Shown here one piece after another: positions 1 through 7,996 of a stretch of DNA of 64,000 bases. Location of the stretch: the NCBI GenBank assembly GCA_016721735.1, contig JADKHM010000015.1, positions 337,621-401,620 on the forward strand. The letters are read 5' to 3'. Each line of letters opens with the position of its first letter. Position 1 is the stretch's first letter. Position numbers and translations under genes: made by a program. Source of the DNA: Flavobacterium sp. (GTDB lineage Bacteria > Bacteroidota > Bacteroidia > Flavobacteriales > Flavobacteriaceae). Under the pieces are notes generated by a model. That model had not been told where the DNA came from. It searched no databases and saw nothing but the letters and a program-made list of their open reading frames with translations.

Positions 1-335
1 ATTTCTCTCGATTCTACCATCACGAAAGCTGTGGACAATGTTCACCTTGTCGTGAAGGAACAGGTTGGTTGGAAAAAGTATTACACAGAATCGAAAACGG
101 ACATGGCCGTGAAGAAGATATCGAATTGTTGTGGAGCATTCAAAGCAAAATTGAAGGAAATACGATTTGCCCTTTAGGAGATGCAGCAGCCTGGCCTGTA
201 GCAGCAGCCATTCGTCACTTTAAAGACGAGTTTGAGTATCATATCCGTTTCCCAGAAAAAATAAAAAACAGAGACCATTTTGTAGCTGAGCCTTTTGAAA
301 AGGTAAAGCATTTGGTGTCTAATGTATCAGTATAA
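1..335 (+). CDS. nuoF: NADH-quinone oxidoreductase subunit F, 3' end (partial)
   Basis: This is the C-terminal part of NuoF, the complex I subunit that binds NADH, FMN and the N3 [4Fe-4S] cluster. Reading from base 3 the frame stays open, and it encodes the cluster motif ESCGQCSPCREG (bases 27-62), which is diagnostic for NuoF; the three motif cysteines are intact. The rest is the helical C-terminal domain, including the conserved CPLGDAAAWP stretch with its fourth cluster cysteine. The gene begins outside the window. A TTG at base 69 is internal and is not a start. The stop is 18 bases before nuoG, so the two are cotranscribed at the head of the nuo operon. Confidence 0.95.
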   Translation, partial: FSRFYHHESCGQCSPCREGTGWLEKVLHRIENGHGREEDIELLWSIQSKIEGNTICPLGDAAAWPVAAAIRHFKDEFEYHIRFPEKIKNRDHFVAEPFEKVKHLVSNVSV

Positions 336-353
336 AGTCAAGCCATTACTACA

Positions 354-1403
354 ATGAAAGTAACTATAGACGGTCAAGCGATTGAAGTAGAACCAGGAAC
401 AACCATCCTACAAGCAGCACGTATGATTGGTGGTGAAGTCGTTCCTCCAGCGATGTGCTATTATTCAAAACTAAAAGGAAGTGGCGGAAAATGTCGTTGC
501 TGTTTAGTTGAAGTTTCCAAAGGAAGTGAAGCCGACCCAAGACCGATGCCCAAACTGATGGCGTCTTGCGTAACCGGTTGCATGGACGGTATGGAAGTGA
601 ATAGCAAATCTTCTGATCGAGTGCAAGAAGCGCGTAAATCTGTAACTGAATTTTTGTTAATCAATCACCCTTTGGATTGTCCAGTTTGCGATCAAGCCGG
701 AGAATGTGATTTGCAAAATTTAAGTTTCGAACACGGTAAATCGCAAACCAGATTCATCGAAGAAAAACGAACTTTTGAGCCGGAAGATATCGGTCCGAAT
801 ATTCAATTGCACATGAACCGTTGTATTTTATGTTACCGTTGTGTGATGGTAGCCGATCAATTGACGGACAATCGTGTTCACGGCGTAATGGATCGTGGCG
901 ATCACTCGAACATTTCGACTTGTATTTCAAAAGCCATTGACAACGAGTTTTCTGGAAACATGATTGATGTTTGTCCAGTTGGCGCATTAACAGACAAAAC
1001 CTTCCGATTCAAATCGAGAGTTTGGTTTAACAAACCTTACAACGCACACAGAAACTGCGACAAATGTTGTGGAAAAACAACCGTTTGGATGTTTGGCGAT
1101 GAAATTCAAAGAGTTACAGGACGAAAAGACGAATACCACGAAGTAGAAGAATTCATCTGCAACGGTTGTCGATTTGATCACAAAGATCCCGCGGATTGGG
1201 TGATTGAAGGACCAAGAAAATTCGAGAAAGATTCGGTAATCAATCAAAATAACTACACGCGTAAGTTAGAGAAAGTAGAAATTGCGACAGAGAAAAACAT
1301 CTTATTAGGTAGAGATATTGATCGTAAGAAAATCAGTATGACTAACACACCTTTAACTGAGGAAGATATCACTAATCAGCAAAAACTAAAAAACAATGGA
1401 TAG
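354..1403 (+). CDS. nuoG: NADH-quinone oxidoreductase subunit G, short form (iron-sulfur domains only)
   Basis: This subunit carries the iron-sulfur clusters that pass electrons from NuoF towards the quinone site. The 349 residues contain the N-terminal [2Fe-2S] domain (C35, C47, C50, C72), the His-Cys3 cluster segment (HPLDCPVCDQAGECDL) and a [4Fe-4S] segment (NRCILCYRCV). A further cysteine group (CDKCCG and later CNGC) corresponds to the start of the molybdopterin-oxidoreductase-like domain. The long domain that makes NuoG about 900 residues in E. coli is absent, and no separate gene for it follows. ATG at 354 lies 18 bases after nuoF; the 3' end overlaps nuoH by 8 bases, which suggests translational coupling. 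The short form appears normal for Flavobacteria (family knowledge), so this is not read as a truncation. Confidence 0.93.
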   Translation: MKVTIDGQAIEVEPGTTILQAARMIGGEVVPPAMCYYSKLKGSGGKCRCCLVEVSKGSEADPRPMPKLMASCVTGCMDGMEVNSKSSDRVQEARKSVTEFLLINHPLDCPVCDQAGECDLQNLSFEHGKSQTRFIEEKRTFEPEDIGPNIQLHMNRCILCYRCVMVADQLTDNRVHGVMDRGDHSNISTCISKAIDNEFSGNMIDVCPVGALTDKTFRFKSRVWFNKPYNAHRNCDKCCGKTTVWMFGDEIQRVTGRKDEYHEVEEFICNGCRFDHKDPADWVIEGPRKFEKDSVINQNNYTRKLEKVEIATEKNILLGRDIDRKKISMTNTPLTEEDITNQQKLKNNG

Positions 1404-2448
1404 TACTCTTATCATCGATAAAAGCGTCATCATTCTTGTCGTATTTGCTGTAACCATGTTGATGGCGATGTATTCTACTTGGGCGGAACGAAAAGTAGCC
1501 GCTTGGTTGCAAGACCGAATCGGACCTAATAGAGCGGGACCATTGGGATTGTTTCAACCATTGGCGGATGGATTAAAATTATTTTCGAAAGAAGAATTTG
1601 AACCGAATACTCCAAATAGATTTTTATTTTTTGTTGGACCAGCAATTGCCATGAGCACCGCTTTAATGACCAGTGCTGTTATTCCTTGGGGCGATAAATT
1701 CCATTTGTTTGGCAGAGATATTATTCTTCAAGCGACAGATATTAATGTAGCGTTACTTTACATTTTTGCGATTCTATCTGTTGGTGTTTATGGAATTATG
1801 ATTGGAGGCTGGGCTTCTAACAACAAGTTCTCATTAATGGGTGCAGTTCGTGCCGCTTCGCAAATGGTTTCTTATGAAATCGCAATGGGATTGTCTGTCA
1901 TTGCTTTGTTGATGATGACAGGAACATTGAGCTTGAGAGAAATTTCACTACAGCAATCCGGAATGAACTGGAATGTATTTTACCAACCGCTTTCTTTTTT
2001 AATATTTTTGATTTGTGCGTTTGCAGAAACCAACAGAACACCTTTCGATTTAGCGGAATGTGAATCAGAGTTAATTGGCGGTTACCATACAGAATATTCT
2101 TCGATGAAAATGGGATTCTATTTATTCGCGGAATATGCGAATATGTTTATCTCTTCTACGATTTTGGCAGTGTTGTTCTTCGGAGGTTATAATTATCCGG
2201 GAATGGCTTGGGCTGTAGAAAATTGGGGCGTCAATCTTGCCAATGTAATTGGAATTGTTGTTTTGTTTATTAAGATCTGTGGGTTTATCTTTTTCTATAT
2301 GTGGGTGCGTTGGACGATTCCGAGATTTCGTTACGACCAATTGATGCACTTGGGTTGGAGAATTTTGATTCCATTATCGATAGCGAATATTATTGTGACG
2401 GGTATTGTGATTTTGAGACACGATATCGCAGTCTATTTAGGAATGTAA
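1396..2448 (+). CDS. nuoH: NADH-quinone oxidoreductase subunit H
   Basis: NuoH is the membrane subunit of complex I that forms much of the quinone-binding chamber at the junction with the peripheral arm. The 350-residue protein is full length, with about eight hydrophobic segments. It contains the family signature near the N-terminus (WAERKVAAWLQDRIGPNRAG) and the conserved acidic loop AETNRTPFDLAECESELIGG at about residues 213-232, which faces the quinone cavity. Its start overlaps the end of nuoG. After its stop the operon is interrupted by about 820 bases of palindromes, a broken ORF6N gene and a dispersed repeat before nuoI resumes. Whether nuoI-N are transcribed through this insert or from a new promoter cannot be told from sequence alone. 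Confidence 0.96.
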   Translation: MDSTLIIDKSVIILVVFAVTMLMAMYSTWAERKVAAWLQDRIGPNRAGPLGLFQPLADGLKLFSKEEFEPNTPNRFLFFVGPAIAMSTALMTSAVIPWGDKFHLFGRDIILQATDINVALLYIFAILSVGVYGIMIGGWASNNKFSLMGAVRAASQMVSYEIAMGLSVIALLMMTGTLSLREISLQQSGMNWNVFYQPLSFLIFLICAFAETNRTPFDLAECESELIGGYHTEYSSMKMGFYLFAEYANMFISSTILAVLFFGGYNYPGMAWAVENWGVNLANVIGIVVLFIKICGFIFFYMWVRWTIPRFRYDQLMHLGWRILIPLSIANIIVTGIVILRHDIAVYLGM

Positions 2449-2451
2449 AAT

Positions 2452-2576
2452 CTTGAAGTCGCAATTTGCGACCTCAAGTTGGAAGTAATACCAAAGTAAA
2501 AGCCAAAAAAAACAAGGTGTCACATTTTGCAACACCATATAAAATAAACTAGGTGGTCGCATTTTGCGACCACCTT
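2452..2576. repeat. Cluster of three GTCGCA-type palindromes
   Basis: Three hairpin-forming palindromes fill the spacer after nuoH. The first (2452-2478) has 13-base arms CTTGAAGTCGCAA with one mismatch. The second (2516-2536) is a weaker version built on GGTGTCACA / TGCAACACC. The third (2551-2575) has perfect 11-base arms AGGTGGTCGCA around a TTT loop. The common core is GTCGCA-AT-rich-TGCGAC. A fourth, imperfect copy (2814-2841) lies inside the adjacent ORF6N reading frame, encoding the NLKSQ-RTFK part of that protein. They lack a T-run and do not look like ordinary terminators. Protein binding or processing is possible but unproven. Confidence 0.8.
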
Positions 2577-2616
2577 GAAAAGATTAAAATTTTTATCAAC
2601 GCCAAACAGATTTTTT

Positions 2617-3134
2617 ATGAAAGAAATTATCATCCCGAATGAGGTGATCACTAATAAGATTTATTTTATTAGAAATCAAAAAGTAATGCTGGATCGAGAT
2701 TTAGCAGCACTTTACGAAGTAGAAACAAAGAGAATAAACGAACAGATTAAGAGAAATAGTGCAAGATTCCCAGAGAATTTTATGTTTCAACTTAATGAAG
2801 TAGAATATGAAAACTTGAAGTCGCAAATGCGAACCTTCAAGAAAAGCCTCGAAGAAAATTACCATTCGTGTTTACAGAGCATGGTGTATTGCAATTAGCG
2901 AATGTGCTGAAAAGCGAAAGAGCTACTCAAATGAGTATTAAAATTATTGAGGTTTTCGTTAGCCTACGAGATTATCTTCTGACTAACTTAAATTTAAAAT
3001 TAGAAGTCGAAGCCATAAAAAAGAAGCTCGTCAATCATGACAAAAACATCGAATTGGTTTTTTCGTATTTGGATGAACTGATAGAAAAACGAGAAGACAA
3101 AACAGAACGAACCAAAATTGGATACAAAAATTAA
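2617..3134 (+). pseudogene. ORF6N (KilA-N-like) DNA-binding domain protein, frameshifted
   Basis: ORF6N domains are small DNA-binding modules of phage origin that are widespread as stand-alone chromosomal genes in Bacteroidota; their role there is unknown. The first half, from ATG at 2617, reads as the typical N-terminus (IPNEVITNKIYFIRNQKVML, then LDRDLAALYEVETKRINEQI). At about 2838-2850, in an A-rich stretch, the frame shifts by one base. The second half continues in another frame with the conserved LPFVFTEHGVLQLANVLKSE and ends in a charged coiled-coil-like tail (KKKLVNHDKNIELVFSYLDE). A one-base loss explains both halves. Without correction the first frame stops at 2898. It may be a decayed gene or a sequencing error. 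The gene lies inside the nuo operon, between nuoH and nuoI, preceded by three palindromes related to a sequence inside itself. Confidence 0.82.
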
Positions 3135-3167
3135 AATTTAAGAAATAGAACAATAAGTACGAAAAGC

Positions 3168-3246
3168 CCTAGCCCTGATAGCAGCGGTATCCTTTTTCTG
3201 CTTCCTTTAAGCAGGAAAAGATAAAGCGGATAGCAGGATTAGCTTC
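3168..3246 (+). repeat. Dispersed TAGCCC element, copy 1
   Basis: This is a short copy of a family seen six times in this window. The left end is CCTAGCCCTGATAGCAGCGG followed by TATCC and a T-run. The centre is a stem with a CTTTTTCTGCTT arm and a matching AAGCAG-GAAAAG arm. The right end is AAAGCGGATAGCAGGATTAGCT. The two ends are partly complementary, so the element can fold as one long interrupted hairpin. It lies between the ORF6N pseudogene and nuoI, in the same direction as the genes. Confidence 0.8.
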
Positions 3247-3267
3247 GAAAAAAATAAGAAATAAAAA

Positions 3268-3816
3268 ATGACTTCAATAGAAACAATATCCTTATCGGGA
3301 CGCAAAAAGATGGTTTCCAACAAGGAAATGACTTTTTTAGAACGCTTGTATTTGGTGGCAATTGTCAAAGGTTTGTGGATTACCATCAAACACTTGTTTA
3401 CGCGCAAAGTAACCATTCAGTATCCTGAGCAAGTGCGAACTATGAGTCCAGTGTATCGTGGACAACACATGCTAAAACGCGACGAGCAAGGCCGTGAAAA
3501 CTGCACCGCTTGTGGCTTGTGCGCTTTGTCTTGCCCAGCTGAAGCAATAACGATGGTGGCTTCTGAGCGCAAAGCGGATGAGAAACATTTGTATCGCGAA
3601 GAAAAATACGCTTCGATTTATGAAATCAATATGTTGCGTTGCATTTTCTGCGGATTGTGTGAAGAAGCGTGTCCGAAAGATGCGATTTACTTGACCACTT
3701 CGAAAGTGTTGGTGCCTTCTAGCTACGAACGCGAAGATTTCATTTTTGGAAAAGACAAATTGGTCATGCCTTTAGAAATGGCGATGAAAAATGCTCAACT
3801 TAAAAACGCAAACTAA
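3268..3816 (+). CDS. nuoI: NADH-quinone oxidoreductase subunit I
   Basis: NuoI is the ferredoxin-like complex I subunit holding clusters N6a and N6b, which connect NuoG/NuoB electron flow to the membrane arm. The 182-residue product has two complete [4Fe-4S] motifs: C79, C82, C85 and C89 (CTACGLCALSCP), and C125, C128, C131 and C135 (CIFCGLCEEACP). The N-terminal 50 residues carry the amphipathic membrane-associated segment. ATG at 3268 is the first plausible start after the repeat insertion. The stop TAA overlaps the nuoJ start by one base, indicating coupled translation with nuoJ. Confidence 0.96.
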   Translation: MTSIETISLSGRKKMVSNKEMTFLERLYLVAIVKGLWITIKHLFTRKVTIQYPEQVRTMSPVYRGQHMLKRDEQGRENCTACGLCALSCPAEAITMVASERKADEKHLYREEKYASIYEINMLRCIFCGLCEEACPKDAIYLTTSKVLVPSSYEREDFIFGKDKLVMPLEMAMKNAQLKNAN

Positions 3817-4337
3817 TGTCGATAGCTTTAATTCTTTTTTGTGTATTGTCGGCGGTTACTTTAGCGACTGCTTTCCTGACGATTTTTACTAAAAACCCGA
3901 TTCACTCGGCGATTTATTTGGTGATTTGTTTCTTCTCGATTGCCGGACATTATTTGTTGTTGAACTCGCAATTCCTTGCTATTGTTCATATTATTGTCTA
4001 CTCGGGTGCGATTATGATTCTATTCTTATTTACAATCATGTTGATGAATTTGAATAAAGAAGACGAAGTACATAAGCCTCGTGTTACCCGTTGGGCGGCG
4101 GTCATTTTGTTTTGCTTGATTTGTTTGGTATTGATTGCCATTTTCGTGAATTCGAAACCAATTGTGGGCGAATACGTGTCGACTGGTGAAGATTACCAAT
4201 CGATAAAAGTGCTTGGAAAAGTATTGTTGAACGAATATATGGTGCCGTTTGAATATGCATCGATCTTGCTTTTGGTGGCGATGATTGGAACGGTGTTGTT
4301 GTCTAAAAAAGAAAAAACCGGAAGAACTAATGAATAA
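3816..4337 (+). CDS. nuoJ: NADH-quinone oxidoreductase subunit J
   Basis: NuoJ is a small hydrophobic subunit of the complex I membrane arm, involved in coupling quinone reduction to proton movement. The 173 residues contain five hydrophobic segments. The conserved third-helix region includes FLAIVHIIVYSGAIMILFLF, with the pi-bulge-type glycine and tyrosine typical of the family. Start and stop both overlap neighbours: one base with nuoI and eight bases with nuoK. The C-terminus after the last helix is short and basic. No unusual features were seen. Confidence 0.95.
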   Translation: MSIALILFCVLSAVTLATAFLTIFTKNPIHSAIYLVICFFSIAGHYLLLNSQFLAIVHIIVYSGAIMILFLFTIMLMNLNKEDEVHKPRVTRWAAVILFCLICLVLIAIFVNSKPIVGEYVSTGEDYQSIKVLGKVLLNEYMVPFEYASILLLVAMIGTVLLSKKEKTGRTNE

Positions 4338-4650
4338 TATTTTAAATCATATCGGTATCGAAAACTACATTTTCCTTTGCGTGATTTTGTTCTGCATTGG
4401 GGTGTTTGGCGTGTTATACCGAAGAAATGCCATCATCGTATTTATGTCGATTGAAATCATGTTGAATGCCGTGAACTTATTGTTCGTAGCGTTTTCGACT
4501 TACCATCAAGATGCGCAAGGACAAGTGTTCGTGTTTTTCTCGATGGCAGTAGCGGCTGCTGAAGTGGCGGTTGGATTGGCGATTTTGGTCTCGATCTTTA
4601 GAAATTTAGGATCGATTGATATTGATAATCTAAAAAAATTAAAAGGATAA
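4330..4650 (+). CDS. nuoK: NADH-quinone oxidoreductase subunit K
   Basis: NuoK is a 106-residue membrane subunit with three transmembrane helices, homologous to MrpC of Na+/H+ antiporters. It takes part in the chain of charged residues along the complex I membrane arm. The conserved acidic helix (FMSIEIMLNAVNLLFVAF) with its membrane glutamate is present, as is a second glutamate in AAAAEVAVGLAILV. ATG at 4330 overlaps the end of nuoJ. A longer in-frame reading from 4285 would add a charged, cysteine-rich tail unlike the family and is rejected. nuoL follows after 6 bases. Confidence 0.96.
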   Translation: MNNILNHIGIENYIFLCVILFCIGVFGVLYRRNAIIVFMSIEIMLNAVNLLFVAFSTYHQDAQGQVFVFFSMAVAAAEVAVGLAILVSIFRNLGSIDIDNLKKLKG

Positions 4651-4656
4651 TAATCT

Positions 4657-6534
4657 ATGGATACTACTTTAGCTTTAGTCTTAGTTTTAGCTCCTTTTAT
4701 AGGATTTTTGCTCAACGTTTTCTTCGGGAAAGCGATGGGAAAAACACTTTCGGGCACTATTGGAACGCTCTCTGTAGTGGTTTCTTTTGTGGTGACTTTG
4801 GTTTTCTTTATGCAATTGACGCAAACCAATAAACCAGTTGTTATTTCACTATTTGATTGGATTCAGATCAGCAATTTTAAAGTTGATTTTGGATTTTTAT
4901 TAGACCAATTGTCTTTATTGTGGTTGTTGTTTGTCACTGGAATTGGATCTTTGATTCATTTGTATTCCATCAGTTATATGCACGACGATGATAAAATGCA
5001 TACGTTTTTTGCGTATTTAAATTTGTTTGTGTTCTTCATGATAACATTGGTAGTTGGAAGCAATTTATTGGTGATGTTTATCGGATGGGAAGGCGTTGGA
5101 TTGTGTTCTTACTTACTCATCGGATTTTGGTATAAAAACCAAGAATATAATGATGCCGCGAAGAAAGCATTCATCATGAATAGAATCGGAGATTTAGGAT
5201 TATTGATTGGAATCTTTATTTTAGGAGCTGCATTTTCAACTTTAGACTTTACTTCTTTGAAGTCTGCCTTAGCTAGTTCAAATGTTGATCCAAATTGGAT
5301 AATGATTGCAGCATTAGCTTTGTTTATAGGTGCTTGTGGAAAATCGGCGCAAATTCCGTTATATACTTGGTTGCCTGATGCGATGGCTGGACCAACGCCT
5401 GTTTCAGCATTGATTCACGCGGCAACGATGGTAACTGCGGGTATCTTTATGGTAACGAGATTGAACTTCTTATTTGATTTGACTCCTTTTGTTCAAAATA
5501 TTATTGCCATAGTTGGCGCTGTAACTGCTTTGGTAGCTGCAACGATTGGATTGGTGCAAAACGATATTAAAAAAGTATTGGCGTATTCTACGGTTTCTCA
5601 ATTGGGCTTGATGTTTTTAGCTTTGGGATTGGGTGCTTATGAAGTAGCTGTTTTTCACGTAATCACACACGCTTTCTTTAAAGCTTGTTTGTTCTTAGGT
5701 TCAGGTTCTGTCATTCACGCTATGCATGGAGAACAAGACATGCGCAACATGGGCGGCTTGAAAAAAGTGATGCCTATAACCTTTTGGACAATGTTGATTT
5801 CATCTTTAGCAATTGCCGGTGTTTTCCCATTCGCTGGATTTTGGTCGAAAGACGAAATTTTGATGGTTGCATTTCATCATAATACAGCGCTTTGGGTTAT
5901 TGGATCTGTTGCATCTATATTAACAGCTTTTTATATGTTCCGATTGATGTACTTAACTTTCTTCAAAGAATTTAGAGGAACGGAAGAACAAAAACACCAT
6001 TTGCACGAAAGTCCAGGTTTGATTACTTTTCCTTTAATTGTATTGGGAACTTTAGCAGCGGTTGGTGGAATCATTAACTTGCCTGGAAGCACTTGGCTGC
6101 ATCATTATTTGTCTCCGTTGTTTTCTAAAGTGAGCGAAGAACACGCGCTTGGATCGACCGAATATATGTTGATGGGGATTGCTTTGGTGGGAGCTTTTGT
6201 TGGAATTGGAATCGCGTATTCAAAATACATCAAACAAAACAATGTTCCTGCAGCAGACGATCAAATTACTGGTTTTGCAAAAGTCTTGTACAACAAATAT
6301 TATGTAGATGAATTTTACGAAACTTTGTTTGTAAAACCAATCAATGCTTTGTCGCGTTTCTTTAGAGATTATATAGAATCAGCGGTATCTGGATTCATTT
6401 TCGGATTAGGCAAAGTGACGTTAGAACTGGGTTCGCAAGGAAGAAAATTACACAATGGAAATACCGGATTTTATCTTTTTGCTTTTGTTTTAGGAGTAAT
6501 TGGAATGATTTCGTATTTATTTTTAGCACAATAA
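4657..6534 (+). CDS. nuoL: NADH-quinone oxidoreductase subunit L
   Basis: NuoL is the distal antiporter-like subunit of complex I, thought to translocate protons. At 625 residues it is full length. The N-terminal signature around FIGWEGVGLCSYLLIGFW contains the key glutamate. The proton-transfer lysine region is in GACGKSAQIPLYTWLPDAMA, and helix-8 histidines occur in VSALIHAATMVTAGI. The last about 120 residues have the pattern expected for the lateral amphipathic helix and final transmembrane anchor. It is spaced 6 bases from nuoK and 10 from nuoM. Nothing is missing. Confidence 0.97.
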   Translation: MDTTLALVLVLAPFIGFLLNVFFGKAMGKTLSGTIGTLSVVVSFVVTLVFFMQLTQTNKPVVISLFDWIQISNFKVDFGFLLDQLSLLWLLFVTGIGSLIHLYSISYMHDDDKMHTFFAYLNLFVFFMITLVVGSNLLVMFIGWEGVGLCSYLLIGFWYKNQEYNDAAKKAFIMNRIGDLGLLIGIFILGAAFSTLDFTSLKSALASSNVDPNWIMIAALALFIGACGKSAQIPLYTWLPDAMAGPTPVSALIHAATMVTAGIFMVTRLNFLFDLTPFVQNIIAIVGAVTALVAATIGLVQNDIKKVLAYSTVSQLGLMFLALGLGAYEVAVFHVITHAFFKACLFLGSGSVIHAMHGEQDMRNMGGLKKVMPITFWTMLISSLAIAGVFPFAGFWSKDEILMVAFHHNTALWVIGSVASILTAFYMFRLMYLTFFKEFRGTEEQKHHLHESPGLITFPLIVLGTLAAVGGIINLPGSTWLHHYLSPLFSKVSEEHALGSTEYMLMGIALVGAFVGIGIAYSKYIKQNNVPAADDQITGFAKVLYNKYYVDEFYETLFVKPINALSRFFRDYIESAVSGFIFGLGKVTLELGSQGRKLHNGNTGFYLFAFVLGVIGMISYLFLAQ

Positions 6535-6544
6535 ATTATACCTA

Positions 6545-7981
6545 ATGGATAGTACTTACGTATTAATTTTACTTTTAGTCGGCGCATTAGCCACTTATAT
6601 TTCGGGAGATAAATTAGCCTCAAAAGTGGCGTTGCTTTTTGGCGTTGCTTCTTTTGGTTTTTCCATTTATTTGTTGAATTTATTTCAATCAGGTCAAAAC
6701 ATCGATTTCATTTCCCCGTGGATTAGCAATCCAAACATTTCGTTTGCTTTGAAAGCCGATGGTCTTTCTTTGACCATGCTATTACTAACGACCGCTTTGA
6801 CACCACTCATTATTTTGTCGGGATTTGGAAATTCATTTAAGAATTCCAAAGCCATCTATTCCTTAATACTGTTTATGTCTTTTGCCATGGCGGGAACTTT
6901 CCTTGCTGCAGATGGACTGTTATATTATATTTTCTGGGAATTGGCGTTGATCCCAATTTACTTTATCGCTTTGCTTTGGGGCAACGGCGATGCCGAAGAT
7001 CGTAAAAAAGCAGTGGTGAAATTTTTCATCTATACTTTAGGAGGTTCTCTATTTATGCTAACCGGTTTTGTGTATTTGTACTTACAAGCGGGCAGTTTTA
7101 TGCTTGAAGACTTATATGCATTGCGTTTGTCCTGTGCACAACAATTCTGGATATTCCTTGCCTTTTTCTTAGCCTACGCGATTAAAATTCCGATTATTCC
7201 TTTTCACACCTGGCAGGCTAAGGTCTACCAAAAAGCGCCAACAGTTGGAACAATGTTGCTTTCTGGAATCATGCTAAAAATGGGATTATATAGCGTTATT
7301 CGTTGGCAGCTGCCGATTGCACCACTTGGGGCAAAAAGTTATCAATTCCTTTTTATAGGATTGAGTATTGCTGGCGTTATTTACGGTTCGATTGTCGCCT
7401 TACGTCAAAAAGATTTGAAAAAATTATTGGCCTATTCTTCACTTGCACACGTTGGTTTGATTGCCGCTGGTGCTTATACATTAACTCTAGACGGATTACG
7501 CGGTGCCGTTTTACAAATGATCTCGCACGGTTTTGTAGTTGTTGGTTTGTTCTTTGTCGCTGAAATTATTTTTAGACGTTTCGAAACTCGGTTGATTTCA
7601 GAAATGGGCGGAATTCGTTCCCAATCTCCAAAGTTCACATCGATGTTTTTGTTATTGGTTTTAGCCTCTGTGGCGCTGCCATCTACCTTCAATTTCGTTG
7701 GAGAATTTACCGTGTTATATAGTTTGTTTCAAGTCAATTTAGGCTTTGCCATTTTAGGTGGAACGACCATTATTTTGGGAGCCTATTATATGTTGAAAAT
7801 GTTTCAACATGTTATGTTAGGAGAAACCAATACTAGACCATTTAGTGACGTGACTTTCAGCGAAGGACTTGTATTACTCATCATCATTGGTGTCTTGTTC
7901 TTTTTCGGATTGTACTCCAAACCCATTACAGATTTGATTACGCCAAGTTTGGAAAATATTTTAACTCACATCAATCGTTAA
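6545..7981 (+). CDS. nuoM: NADH-quinone oxidoreductase subunit M
   Basis: NuoM is the central antiporter-like subunit of the complex I membrane arm. The 478-residue product has about 13-14 hydrophobic segments. The conserved functional elements are visible: IFWELALIPIYFI with the helix-5 glutamate, the discontinuous helix IKIPIIPFHTWQAKVYQKAP, and the lysine-rich QKDLKKLLAYSSLAHVGL. It sits between nuoL (10 bases) and nuoN (15 bases). Its middle base composition is slightly richer in G+C than nuoN, but there is no sign of transfer. Confidence 0.97.
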   Translation: MDSTYVLILLLVGALATYISGDKLASKVALLFGVASFGFSIYLLNLFQSGQNIDFISPWISNPNISFALKADGLSLTMLLLTTALTPLIILSGFGNSFKNSKAIYSLILFMSFAMAGTFLAADGLLYYIFWELALIPIYFIALLWGNGDAEDRKKAVVKFFIYTLGGSLFMLTGFVYLYLQAGSFMLEDLYALRLSCAQQFWIFLAFFLAYAIKIPIIPFHTWQAKVYQKAPTVGTMLLSGIMLKMGLYSVIRWQLPIAPLGAKSYQFLFIGLSIAGVIYGSIVALRQKDLKKLLAYSSLAHVGLIAAGAYTLTLDGLRGAVLQMISHGFVVVGLFFVAEIIFRRFETRLISEMGGIRSQSPKFTSMFLLLVLASVALPSTFNFVGEFTVLYSLFQVNLGFAILGGTTIILGAYYMLKMFQHVMLGETNTRPFSDVTFSEGLVLLIIIGVLFFFGLYSKPITDLITPSLENILTHINR

Positions 7982-7996
7982 TTATCAAATAAAAAA

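Noticed and set aside
2838..2850. Programmed ribosomal frameshift in ORF6N
   Set aside because: The A-rich stretch is not a convincing slippery heptamer, and other ORF6N genes are read in one frame; decay or sequencing error is simpler.
2575..2898. TTG start for the ORF6N gene at 2575
   Set aside because: It lies within the last palindrome and adds 14 residues unlike the family; ATG 2617 gives the usual N-terminus.
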